In this document: piece after piece, positions 8,165 through 15,309 of the stretch | How positions within the stretch are numbered: position 1 is the stretch's first letter | Layout: the number at the start of each line of letters is the position of its first letter | NCBI RefSeq assembly: GCF_047654785.1 | Contig: NZ_JASGKQ010000003.1 | Span: forward strand, 1,860,001 to 1,924,000 | Direction of reading: 5' to 3' | From: Pelomonas sp047654785 | GTDB lineage: Bacteria; Pseudomonadota; Gammaproteobacteria; Burkholderiales; Burkholderiaceae_C | DNA: 64,000 bases | The notes under the pieces: generated by a model | What the model was told of the DNA's origin: nothing | The model's database searches: none | What the model saw: the letters and a program-made list of their open reading frames with translations, nothing else | Made by a program: the position numbers and the translations under genes

Positions 8165-8188
8165 CAAGATGTAGTTGATTACATTACG
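8165..8188. promoter_or_regulatory. ModE-box-like palindrome before modB
   Basis: CAAGATGTA-GTTGAT-TACATTACG: the inner halves ATGTA and TACAT are perfect inverted repeats around a six-base spacer. The right half matches the TACATAACG half of the E. coli modA operator at eight of nine positions, as I remember that operator. The last gene of the operon encodes ModE, so molybdate-dependent autorepression is expected. The site ends only three bases before the modB ATG, so bound ModE would cover the ribosome-binding region and probably the transcription start. Confidence 0.65.
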
Positions 8189-8191
8189 GCC

Positions 8192-8878
8192 ATGCCCACC
8201 GACCTCTGGACCCAGTTCGACGCCGCACCGCTGGCCCTGACGCTGCGGGTGGCCGGGGTCGCCACCGGCCTGGCGCTGGTGCTGGGCCTGGCGCTGGGCT
8301 GGGTGTTCGCCCGCACGCGGCTGCCCGGCCGGGGCGTGCTGGAGGCCGTCTGCATGCTGCCCATGGTGCTGCCGCCCACGGTGCTGGGCTACGGCATCCT
8401 GGTGCTGATGGGCCGGCGCAGCGCCCTGGGCGCCTGGCTGCGCGAGCAGTTCGACTACACGGTCATCTTCAGCTGGCACGGCGCCGTGCTGGCGTCGGCG
8501 CTGGTGGCGCTGCCGCTGGTGCTCAAGGGCGCCGGCAGCGCCTTCGCGCAGGTGGACCGCAACCTGGAGGCAGCCGCCCGCACGCTGCGCCAGTCGCGCT
8601 GGAGCACCTTCGTGCGCGTGACGCTGCCGCTGGCCTGGCCCGGCATCCTGGCCGGCACGCTGCTGGCCTTCGCCCGGGCGATGGGCGAGTTCGGCGCCTC
8701 GCTGATGGTGGCCGGCTCCATCCCGGGCCAGACGCAGACCGCCTCGATGGCCATCTACGACGCCGTGCAGGCCGGCCGCGACGACCTGGCGCTGCTGCTC
8801 GCCCTCCTCGTGTCGGCCGTCTCGGTCGCCATCCTCGTGCTGTCCAATCGCTACCTGCAACGCCCCTCCCCGCCATGA
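8192..8878 (+). CDS. modB: Molybdate ABC transporter permease ModB
   Basis: Inner-membrane permease of 228 residues forming the molybdate channel. Five or so hydrophobic segments are visible, with MLPMVLPPTVLGYGILVL and the EAA loop EAAARTLRQSRWSTFVRVTLP (about residues 128-148), then RAMGEFGASLMVAGSIPGQT, the signature of ModB. It heads an operon in the order modB-modA-modC rather than the common modA-modB-modC. The modA ATG overlaps its stop codon (ATGA). Confidence 0.95.
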   Translation: MPTDLWTQFDAAPLALTLRVAGVATGLALVLGLALGWVFARTRLPGRGVLEAVCMLPMVLPPTVLGYGILVLMGRRSALGAWLREQFDYTVIFSWHGAVLASALVALPLVLKGAGSAFAQVDRNLEAAARTLRQSRWSTFVRVTLPLAWPGILAGTLLAFARAMGEFGASLMVAGSIPGQTQTASMAIYDAVQAGRDDLALLLALLVSAVSVAILVLSNRYLQRPSPP

Positions 8879-9621
8879 AGAAACGCCTGCTGCTCTCCCT
8901 CGCCCTGGCCACGCTGCCGCTGTTCGCGTCGGCGCAACAGCTCACCGTCTCGGCCGCCGCCAGCCTGACCGACGCCTTCAAGGAGATCGCCCCCCGGTTC
9001 GAGGCCGCCCGGCCGGGTGCGACGGTGCGCTTCAACTTCGCCGCGTCGGGCGTGCTGCTGCAGCAGATCGCCCAGGGCGCGCCGGTGGACGTGTTCGCCA
9101 GCGCCGACCAGGAGACCATGAACCGCGGCGTGGCGCAGAAGCTGATCCAGGACGGCACCCGCCGCGACTTCGCCGCCAACAGCCTGGTGCTCATCACGCC
9201 GGTGCAGGGCGCGCCCGCCGTCGCCACGCTGGCCGACCTGAACCAGGCCGGCGTGAAGCGCATCGCCGTCGGCAAGCCGGCCTCGGTGCCCGTGGGCCGC
9301 TACACGCAGCAGGCGCTGGAGGGCGCGCAGCTGTGGGCCGGCCTGCAGCCCAAGCTCGTCCATGCCGACAACGTGCGCCAGGTGCTGGACTACGTGTCCC
9401 GCGGCGAGGTGGAGGCCGGCTTCGTCTACCGCACGGACGCCGAGCTGCTGAAGGACAAGGTGCGCATCGCCATGACGGTGGGCGGCCACACGCCGGTGAC
9501 CTACCCGGTGGCCGCCGTCGCGGAGAGCCGGCAGGCCGCGCTGGCCCGGGATTTCATCGCCTTCCTCGGCGGCGCCGAGGCGCAGGCCATCCTGGCCCGA
9601 TACGGCTTCGGCAAGCCTTGA
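8875..9621 (+). CDS. modA: Periplasmic molybdate-binding protein ModA
   Basis: Binding protein of 248 residues with a Sec signal peptide (MKKRLLLSLALATLPLF, cleavage after ASA near residue 20). The mature protein begins with LTVSAAASLTDAFKEIAP, which contains the first oxyanion-binding Ser residues of the ModA family; NFAASGVLLQQIAQGAPVDV and VYRTDA supply further ligands. It delivers molybdate (or tungstate) to ModB. The start overlaps the modB stop and the stop overlaps the modC start by four bases each. Confidence 0.96.
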   Translation: MKKRLLLSLALATLPLFASAQQLTVSAAASLTDAFKEIAPRFEAARPGATVRFNFAASGVLLQQIAQGAPVDVFASADQETMNRGVAQKLIQDGTRRDFAANSLVLITPVQGAPAVATLADLNQAGVKRIAVGKPASVPVGRYTQQALEGAQLWAGLQPKLVHADNVRQVLDYVSRGEVEAGFVYRTDAELLKDKVRIAMTVGGHTPVTYPVAAVAESRQAALARDFIAFLGGAEAQAILARYGFGKP

Positions 9622-10382
9622 TCGACGTCCGGCTGCAGCTGTCGGTCAGCGACGCCCGGCGCCGCTTCGACCTCGACATCGCCTTCGCCACCGACGCGCC
9701 CTTCGTCGCGCTGTACGGCGCGTCCGGTGCCGGCAAGTCGCTGACGCTGCAGGCCATGGCCGGGCTGCTGCCGGTGCGCGCCGGCCATGTGCGGCTGAAC
9801 GGCCGCGCGCTGCTGGACACCGCCGCCGGCCTGTGCCTGCCGCCCGAGGCGCGCGGCGTGGGCTATCTGTTCCAGCACTACGCGCTGTTCCCGCACCTCA
9901 GCGTGCGCGACAACATCGCCTTCGGCCTGACGAGCTGGCGCCGCCGGCTGCGGGCCGGCGACGCGGCGCGGGTGGACGAACTGATCGACAGCTTCGGCCT
10001 CGCCGCGCTGGCGCGCAGCCGGCCCGCCACGCTGTCCGGCGGCCAGCAGCAGCGCGTCGCGCTGGCGCGTGCGCTGGCCTGCAACCCGCAGGTGCTGCTG
10101 CTGGACGAGCCCTTCGCCGCGCTGCACCCGCTGCTGCGCCGGCAGCTGCGCGACGAGTTGCGCGCGGTGCGCGAGCGCTGGGGCATCCCGGCCGTCATGA
10201 TCACGCACGACCTGGACGACGTCGCCGCGCTCGCCCACCGCGCCTACGTCGTGGACGGCGGCCGCATCGTCCGCGAGGTGGACCTGGACGCCGGACCCGC
10301 CCACGACCTGCTGCCGGATGCCGCCGCGCTGCGGCCCGAGGAACGGCGCCGCCGCGACCTGCTGGAGGAACGACTCGCATGA
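9618..10382 (+). CDS. modC: Molybdate ABC transporter ATPase ModC, short form
   Basis: ATP-binding subunit of 254 residues. Walker A YGASGAGKS (near residue 33), Q-loop GYLFQHYALFPHL, signature LSGGQQQR, Walker B VLLLDEPFAALH and the switch His in ITHDLDDVA are all present. Typical ModC is about 350 residues with a C-terminal Mop/TOBE domain; here the protein ends soon after the nucleotide-binding domain, so the regulatory domain is absent. Translation starts at a TTG (9618-9620) inside a TTGA overlap with modA; no ATG or GTG fits better. Confidence 0.93.
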   Translation: MIDVRLQLSVSDARRRFDLDIAFATDAPFVALYGASGAGKSLTLQAMAGLLPVRAGHVRLNGRALLDTAAGLCLPPEARGVGYLFQHYALFPHLSVRDNIAFGLTSWRRRLRAGDAARVDELIDSFGLAALARSRPATLSGGQQQRVALARALACNPQVLLLDEPFAALHPLLRRQLRDELRAVRERWGIPAVMITHDLDDVAALAHRAYVVDGGRIVREVDLDAGPAHDLLPDAAALRPEERRRRDLLEERLA

Positions 10383-10861
10383 AAGCCCTGCCCGCGCTGT
10401 TCCATGCGCTGTGCCTCGCCCTGCTCGGCCCGGCCGCCCAGGCCCAGCTGCAGGTGCAGCGGCTGGACGGCAGCACCGTCACGCTGGACGCCGCCGCGCT
10501 GGCCGCGCTGCCGCACGAACCCGTCCAGGCCGAGGCGCACGGCCACCGGATCGAGGCCCAGGCGGTGGACCTGCTGCAGGTGCTGCGCGCCGCGGGCGTG
10601 GTGCCGCCGCAGCAGGTGCGCGGCGCCGCGCTGCGCCAGGTGCTGCTGGCCGGCGCGCGGGACGGCTATGCGGCCGCCTTTTCCTGGGGCGAGCTGGACC
10701 CGGCGCTGGGCGGCCGGCGCGTGTTCCTCGTCACCGGCGGCTTGCGGCCCGACGAAGGCCCGCTGCGCCTGGTCGTGCCGGCCGACGCGCGGCCCGCGCG
10801 CTGGGTGCGACAGTTGGCGTCCCTGCAACTGCTCGCGCCGCCGGCCCCTGCGCCGCCTTGA
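10379..10861 (+). CDS. Secreted sulfite-oxidase-fold protein lacking the Mo-ligand Cys
   Basis: Protein of 160 residues with a signal peptide (cleavage after AQA near residue 22). The body resembles the molybdopterin-binding domain of the sulfite oxidase/YedY family: VDLLQVLRAAGV, then AARDGY-like GARDGYAAAFSW and a GPLRLVVPADARPARWVRQL end, which is the pattern of the fold's C-terminal half. There is no Cys outside the signal peptide, so the usual molybdenum thiolate ligand is missing and it is unlikely to be a standard Mo enzyme. It overlaps modC (ATGA) and modE (TTGA), so it is tied to molybdate uptake. The function is unknown. Confidence 0.75.
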   Translation: MKALPALFHALCLALLGPAAQAQLQVQRLDGSTVTLDAAALAALPHEPVQAEAHGHRIEAQAVDLLQVLRAAGVVPPQQVRGAALRQVLLAGARDGYAAAFSWGELDPALGGRRVFLVTGGLRPDEGPLRLVVPADARPARWVRQLASLQLLAPPAPAPP

Positions 10862-11664
10862 CCGCGCCGCGCCCCGCCGACCATCCGCTGCTGCAAGGCG
10901 AGCTGCGCCTGGCCGGCCGGCTGGACGGCCGCTTCTTCGACCTGCTGGCGGCGCTGGCGCTGACCGGCTCGCTGCACAAGGCCGCGCGCGCCGCCGGCTA
11001 CAGTTACAAGGGTGCCTGGCTGGTGCTGGACGCCGCCGGCGCGCTGACGCATGCGCCGCTGCTGGAGACGGCCACCGGCGGCCGGGGCGGCGGCGGCTCG
11101 CGGCTGACCGCCGAGGGCCTGGCGCTGCTGGCCGCGTGGCGGGGCCTGCAGTCCCGCCTCGCCGGCTTCCTCGGCGAGCAGGAAGCCTGGCTGACCGAAC
11201 AACCGGGGCTCGCCGCCCTGCTGAAAAGGATGAGCATGAAAACCAGCGCCCGCAACCAGTTCCCCGGCCAGATCGCGGCCGTCCACGCCGGCCCGGCGAC
11301 GACGACGGTGCAAGTCGCGCTGGCCGGCGGCCAGCAGGTCACCGCGTCGCTGACCACGCAGGCCGCCGAGGAACTGGTCCTGCGCCCCGGCCAGGAGGCG
11401 CTGGCACTGGTGAAGGCCAGCGAGGTGGTGCTGGTGACCGACTTCGGCGGCTACCGGCTGTCGGCCCGCAACCAGCTGGCGGGCACGGTGTCACGCGTGC
11501 AGCGCGGCGCGGTGTCCAGCCTGGCCGGCATCACGCTGCCGGGCGGCCTGACCATCACGGCCAGCATCACCAACGACGCGGTGGACGGCCTGGGCCTGGC
11601 CGTGGGCCAGCCCGCCACGGCCACCTTCAAGGCCTATGCGGTGATGCTGGCCGTGCGCGGCTGA
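10858..11664 (+). CDS. modE: Molybdate-responsive regulator ModE
   Basis: ModE (268 residues) binds molybdate and represses molybdate-uptake genes. The N-terminal LysR-like winged helix (about residues 10-110) includes LTGSLHKAARAAGYSYKGAW and the glycine-rich GGRGGGGSRLT segment typical of ModE. The C-terminal half has two Mop/TOBE domains, each opening with SARNQFPGQI (near residue 132) and SARNQLAGTV (near 203). The start is a TTG (10858-10860) overlapping the previous stop; the downstream ATG at MSMKTSARN would lose the DNA-binding domain. Encoded last in the operon that it probably autoregulates. Confidence 0.93.
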   Translation: MTAPRPADHPLLQGELRLAGRLDGRFFDLLAALALTGSLHKAARAAGYSYKGAWLVLDAAGALTHAPLLETATGGRGGGGSRLTAEGLALLAAWRGLQSRLAGFLGEQEAWLTEQPGLAALLKRMSMKTSARNQFPGQIAAVHAGPATTTVQVALAGGQQVTASLTTQAAEELVLRPGQEALALVKASEVVLVTDFGGYRLSARNQLAGTVSRVQRGAVSSLAGITLPGGLTITASITNDAVDGLGLAVGQPATATFKAYAVMLAVRG

Positions 11665-11700
11665 GCGCCCCGGACGCGACGCGCGGTTAAAGTGCCGGCC

Positions 11701-12069
11701 ATGCGTCGCCCCGGCCGATTCCTGCTGCTGTGCCTGCTGCTGGTGCTGTTGCCGCTGCGCGGCCTGCTCGCGGCCGGCCTGCCGGGTTGCGAGCCACCCG
11801 CCGCGGCCCAGCACGGCGCGCACGCGGACCATGCGGCGCACGCCGCACCGGACAGCGCACCGGCCAAGGCCCATGGCGACGCCGATGGCCACCACGCCGC
11901 CGGCAAGCCCTGCAAGCTGTGCGCCCCGTGCTGCCTGGCCACCGCGCCGCCGCCGGTGCTGGCCGTCGGCGCGATGGGCGTGGCGCCAGCCACCCGCGTG
12001 GCGCTGGCGCCGGCCGAGGCCTGGCGCGGCATCGTGCCGCCGCTGCCCGACCCGCCGCCACGGGCCTGA
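11701..12069 (+). CDS. Exported His/Cys-rich protein, probable copper-associated
   Basis: Protein of 122 residues with an N-terminal Leu-rich signal or membrane segment (about residues 5-24). The middle is rich in His (HGAHADHAAHAA, HGDADGHHAAG) and is followed by a compact Cys cluster CKLCAPCC (near residue 68). The composition resembles DUF2946-type proteins, which are often found beside copper genes. It directly precedes a TolC-like lipoprotein and a multicopper oxidase on the same strand, so a role as a periplasmic copper-binding protein is inferred. I cannot assign it to a family with certainty. The ATG at 11701 is preferred over a GTG at 11692. Confidence 0.65.
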   Translation: MRRPGRFLLLCLLLVLLPLRGLLAAGLPGCEPPAAAQHGAHADHAAHAAPDSAPAKAHGDADGHHAAGKPCKLCAPCCLATAPPPVLAVGAMGVAPATRVALAPAEAWRGIVPPLPDPPPRA

Positions 12070-12151
12070 ACCCGCCCCTGCCCCACAGCACCCGCCGCCC
12101 CGCATCCCCGGGGCGCGGGTGGGTTCCCGTCCGTCACCCGAGGTCCATCCC

Positions 12152-13534
12152 ATGACTCCCTCTCCCGCAGCGCTGCCGCTGCTGGCCGCCTTGCTGCTGG
12201 CCGGCTGCGCCAGCATCGACCCCGGCGCCCCGCTCGCCGAAGTCAACCGCCTGACCCAGGCCCACACCGGCCAGCCGCTGGCCGACCAGCCGCTCGCCGC
12301 CGACGCGCTGGCCGACCGGCTGCGCGAACCGCTGCCCGCCGACGCCGCCGTGCGGCTGGCGCTGCAGAACAACCGCGCGCTGCAGGCCCGGCTCGCCGGC
12401 CTGGGCGTCACCGCCGCCGAGGTCGATGCCGCCGGCCGCCTGCCCAACCCCGGCTTCAGCTTCAGCCGCCTGACGCGCGGCGCCGAGGTGGAGCTGGAGC
12501 GCGGCTGGCACCTGGACCTGGCCCGGCTGCTGACGCTGCCGTTGGTGCGCGCCGCCGAGCAGCGCCGCCTGCAGGCCGAGCAGCAGCAGGCGGCCGGCGA
12601 CGTGCTGGCGCTGGCCGCCGACACCCGCCGCGCCTGGATACAGGCGGTGTCGGCCGAGGCCACGCTGCAGCAGCGCCGCCAGGTGCTGGACGCCACCGAG
12701 GCCGGCGCCGAACTGGCCCGGCGCCTGCACGCGGCCGGCAACTTCAATGCGCTGGCGCAGGCGCGCGAACAGGCGTTCGAGGCCGAGGCCCGGCTGGCGC
12801 TGGCGCGCGCGCAGGCCCAGCACCTGGCCGCGCGCGAGCGCCTGGTGCGGCTGCTGGGCCTGGACGGCGAGCACGCCGCCGCGCTGCGCCTGCCGGCGCA
12901 GCTGCCCGAGCTGCCCGCCGCGCCGCGCGAGCCCGGCGGCATCGACGCCGCCGCGCTGGCCGGGCGGCTGGACGTGCAGGCCGCGCGCGCGACGCTGGAG
13001 CAGGCGGCGCGCCAGGCCGACCTGGCCCGCACGACGCGCTTCGTGTCCATGCTGGAGCTGAGCGTCGCGCACAACTCGTCCAACGAGGCGCCCACGCAGC
13101 GCGGCTGGGAGGTCGCGCTGGAGCTGCCGCTGTTCGGCCCCGGCCCGCTGCCGCGCGCGCAGGCGCTGGCCCGCCAGGCCGCGCATGACGCGGCGGCCAC
13201 CGCCGTGCAGGCGCGCTCCGAGGCCCGCGAGGCCTACGGCCTGTACCACAGCGCCTTCGACATCGCCCGCCAGCACCGCGACGAGCTGCTGCCGCTGGCC
13301 CGGCGCATCGCCCGCGAACAGCTGCTGCGCTACAACGGCATGCTGGCCGGCGTGTTCGAGCTGCTGGCCGACGCGCGCGCGCAGGCCGCCGCCGCCAGCG
13401 CCGCGCAGGAGGCGCTGCGCGACTTCTGGCTGGCCCAGGCCGATCTCGACCAGGCCCTCGTCGGCCGCGCATCGCCGGCCCGGCCCGCATCCGGCGCCAC
13501 CGCCGCCACGCCCGCCGCCACGGCGGCCCACTGA
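12152..13534 (+). CDS. TolC-family outer-membrane lipoprotein
   Basis: Protein of 460 residues with a lipoprotein signal (lipobox LLAGC, Cys near residue 17). The two long alpha-helical, Ala/Arg/Glu-rich halves and LPNPGFSFSR are typical of outer-membrane efflux (OEP/TolC) proteins, such as CusC/CzcC-like channels. Its partners, an RND pump and membrane fusion protein, are not in this window. It is followed 14 bases later by a multicopper oxidase gene, so it probably belongs to a copper-resistance unit like those in which an outer-membrane factor and a Cu(I) oxidase are paired. Confidence 0.85.
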   Translation: MTPSPAALPLLAALLLAGCASIDPGAPLAEVNRLTQAHTGQPLADQPLAADALADRLREPLPADAAVRLALQNNRALQARLAGLGVTAAEVDAAGRLPNPGFSFSRLTRGAEVELERGWHLDLARLLTLPLVRAAEQRRLQAEQQQAAGDVLALAADTRRAWIQAVSAEATLQQRRQVLDATEAGAELARRLHAAGNFNALAQAREQAFEAEARLALARAQAQHLAARERLVRLLGLDGEHAAALRLPAQLPELPAAPREPGGIDAAALAGRLDVQAARATLEQAARQADLARTTRFVSMLELSVAHNSSNEAPTQRGWEVALELPLFGPGPLPRAQALARQAAHDAAATAVQARSEAREAYGLYHSAFDIARQHRDELLPLARRIAREQLLRYNGMLAGVFELLADARAQAAAASAAQEALRDFWLAQADLDQALVGRASPARPASGATAATPAATAAH

Positions 13535-13548
13535 ATTCCGAGGTTCCC

Positions 13549-14916
13549 ATGTTCAACCGACGCTCCCTGCTCGCCGGCTCCACGCTGGCCTCGCTGGCCG
13601 CGGTCTCCAAGGCCGCGATGGCCGCGCTGCCCGAGCCCGTCATCCAGTCCTCCCCCGACACCCAGCCGCCGCTCGCGCCGCCCAACGGCCGGCCCTACCG
13701 CCCCGTCGTCACGCTCAACGGCTGGACCGCGCCGTGGCGCATGCGCGACGGCGTCAAGGAGTTCCACCTGGTCGCCGAACCCGTCGTGCGCGAGATGGCG
13801 CCTGGCTTCACGGCAAAGCTGTGGGGCTACAACGGCCAGAGCCCGGGGCCGACCCTCGAGGTCGTCGAGGGCGACCGCGTGCGCATCTACGTGACCAACC
13901 GCCTGCCCGAGCCCACCACCATGCACTGGCACGGCCAGCGCCTGCCCAACGGCATGGACGGCGTGTCGGGCCTCACGCAGCCGCCCATCCCGCCGGGCAA
14001 AACCTGGGTGTACGAGTTCGTCGCCCGCCGCCCCGGCACCTTCATGTACCACCCGCACGCCGACGAGATGGTGCAGATGGCCATGGGCATGATGGGCCTG
14101 TGGATCACGCACCCCAGCCGCAAGCATCCGCACATCGCCGACGTGGACCGCGACTACGCCTTCCTGCTCAACGCCTACGACATCGACCCCGGCAGCGCGG
14201 TGCCCAAGGTGATGACGATGCTGGACTTCAACCTGTGGAGCTGGAACAGCCGCATCTTCCCCGGCATTGCTCCGCTGGTGGCGCGCCAGGGCGACCGCGT
14301 GCGCATCCGCGTCGGCAACCTGACGATGACCAACCACCCCATCCACCTGCACGGCCATGAGTTCGAGGTCACCGGCACCGACGGCGGCCCGGTGCCGCGC
14401 GGCGCGCGCTGGCCCGAGGTGACGACCGACATCGCCGTCGGCCAGATGCGCCAGATCGAGTTCATCGCCGACGAGGAAGGCGACTGGGCGCTGCACTGCC
14501 ACAAGGCCCACCACACGATGAACGCGATGGGCCACGACGTGCCGACGCTGCTGGGCGTGGACGCCAGCGACCTGGAGGCCAGGATCCGCAAGCTGGTGCC
14601 GGGCTACATGGCCATGGGGCACACGGGCATGCACGAGATGACGGAGATGAGCATGCCCGGGCCGCAGAACACCGCGCCGATGATGGCCGGCGACGGCCCG
14701 TTCGGCGCCGTCGGCATGGGCGGCATGTTCAGCATGCTGAAGGTGAGGCGCGGGCTCGGGCGCGGCGACTACGGCGACCCGGGCTGGTTCCAGCACCCGG
14801 CCGGCACGCTGGCGCGCGAGGTGGGCGACGCGCCGCCGGCCGCGACGGCCCCGGGCGCGCCGCCCCCGGCCGCGGCCGACGTGCAGGTGCGCAAGCCCCA
14901 CCACCACGTGCACTGA
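13549..14916 (+). CDS. Multicopper oxidase, Tat-exported
   Basis: Enzyme of 455 residues with an N-terminal NRRSLLAG twin-arginine-type signal. All four copper-binding segments are present: HWHG (residues 126-129), HPH (168-170), HPIHLHGH (263-270) and HCHKAHH (from 316). The C-terminal region is Met-rich (MGHTGMHEMTEMSMPG and MGGMFSM) and ends in HHHVH, suggesting Cu(I) capture and oxidation as in copper-tolerance oxidases. It lies directly downstream of the TolC-like gene. A laccase-like activity on other substrates cannot be excluded. Confidence 0.93.
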   Translation: MFNRRSLLAGSTLASLAAVSKAAMAALPEPVIQSSPDTQPPLAPPNGRPYRPVVTLNGWTAPWRMRDGVKEFHLVAEPVVREMAPGFTAKLWGYNGQSPGPTLEVVEGDRVRIYVTNRLPEPTTMHWHGQRLPNGMDGVSGLTQPPIPPGKTWVYEFVARRPGTFMYHPHADEMVQMAMGMMGLWITHPSRKHPHIADVDRDYAFLLNAYDIDPGSAVPKVMTMLDFNLWSWNSRIFPGIAPLVARQGDRVRIRVGNLTMTNHPIHLHGHEFEVTGTDGGPVPRGARWPEVTTDIAVGQMRQIEFIADEEGDWALHCHKAHHTMNAMGHDVPTLLGVDASDLEARIRKLVPGYMAMGHTGMHEMTEMSMPGPQNTAPMMAGDGPFGAVGMGGMFSMLKVRRGLGRGDYGDPGWFQHPAGTLAREVGDAPPAATAPGAPPPAAADVQVRKPHHHVH

Positions 14917-14949
14917 GGCCGGCGGCGCATCGGGCCGGCCCCGGGAGGG

Positions 14950-15036
14950 CTGCCAGCCCGACTGCCATCCGGCACTGCCACGACGGCATTGGCAGCCGGC
15001 GCTGCCGGCGCTGCCGGCGCCGGCACGCCGTGGCAG
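14950..15036. repeat. Iterated CTGCCA / TGGCAG element upstream of the cyd operon
   Basis: In the 216-base gap between the multicopper oxidase and cydP the hexamer CTGCCA occurs at 14950, 14962 and 14975 and its inverse TGGCAG at 14990 and 15031. The third and fourth copies form a perfect inverted repeat with a nine-base spacer. Between the two inverse copies are three tandem 9-mers GCCGGCGCT/C (14995-15021). The arrangement looks like a cooperative operator, but no regulator is known to me for it. Confidence 0.55.
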
Positions 15037-15132
15037 CGCCCGCGCGGACCGCGAATCCTGTTGCGCGACAAGCAGTTGGCGCGCAGCACCAGCGCCCGCG
15101 CGGCCTGGCACGGTTCTTGGGATGAGCAGGGC

Positions 15133-15309
15133 ATGCAACGCGATGAACGCCGGCTGGTCCGGCACCTGGCCTGGGTGCTCGCCGTCAAGCTGCTGGCACT
15201 GGCCGGGCTGTGGTGGGGCTTCGTGCGCGACCAGCGCCTGAGCCCCGACGCCGCCTCGGCCGCCCAGCACATCGTCGCCCCCACGCCCGCCTCAGGAGGA
15301 TCCCGGTGA
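15133..15309 (+). CDS. cydP: Cytochrome bd oxidase putative small subunit CydP
   Basis: Peptide of 58 residues: a charged N-terminus (MQRDERRLVRHL), one transmembrane helix (about residues 12-31) ending in WWGFVRD, and a polar tail. This is the pattern of the CydP peptide found upstream of cydAB in many Proteobacteria. The stop codon overlaps the cydA start (GTGA), so it is translated with the oxidase. It probably sits in the membrane with CydAB. Longer in-frame readings would begin in the repetitive upstream region and are not likely. Confidence 0.75.
   Translation: MQRDERRLVRHLAWVLAVKLLALAGLWWGFVRDQRLSPDAASAAQHIVAPTPASGGSR

Noticed and set aside
15133..15309. Longer start of cydP at 14989
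   Set aside because: The additional residues come from the tandem 9-mers and are low-complexity; CydP peptides are about 60 residues.
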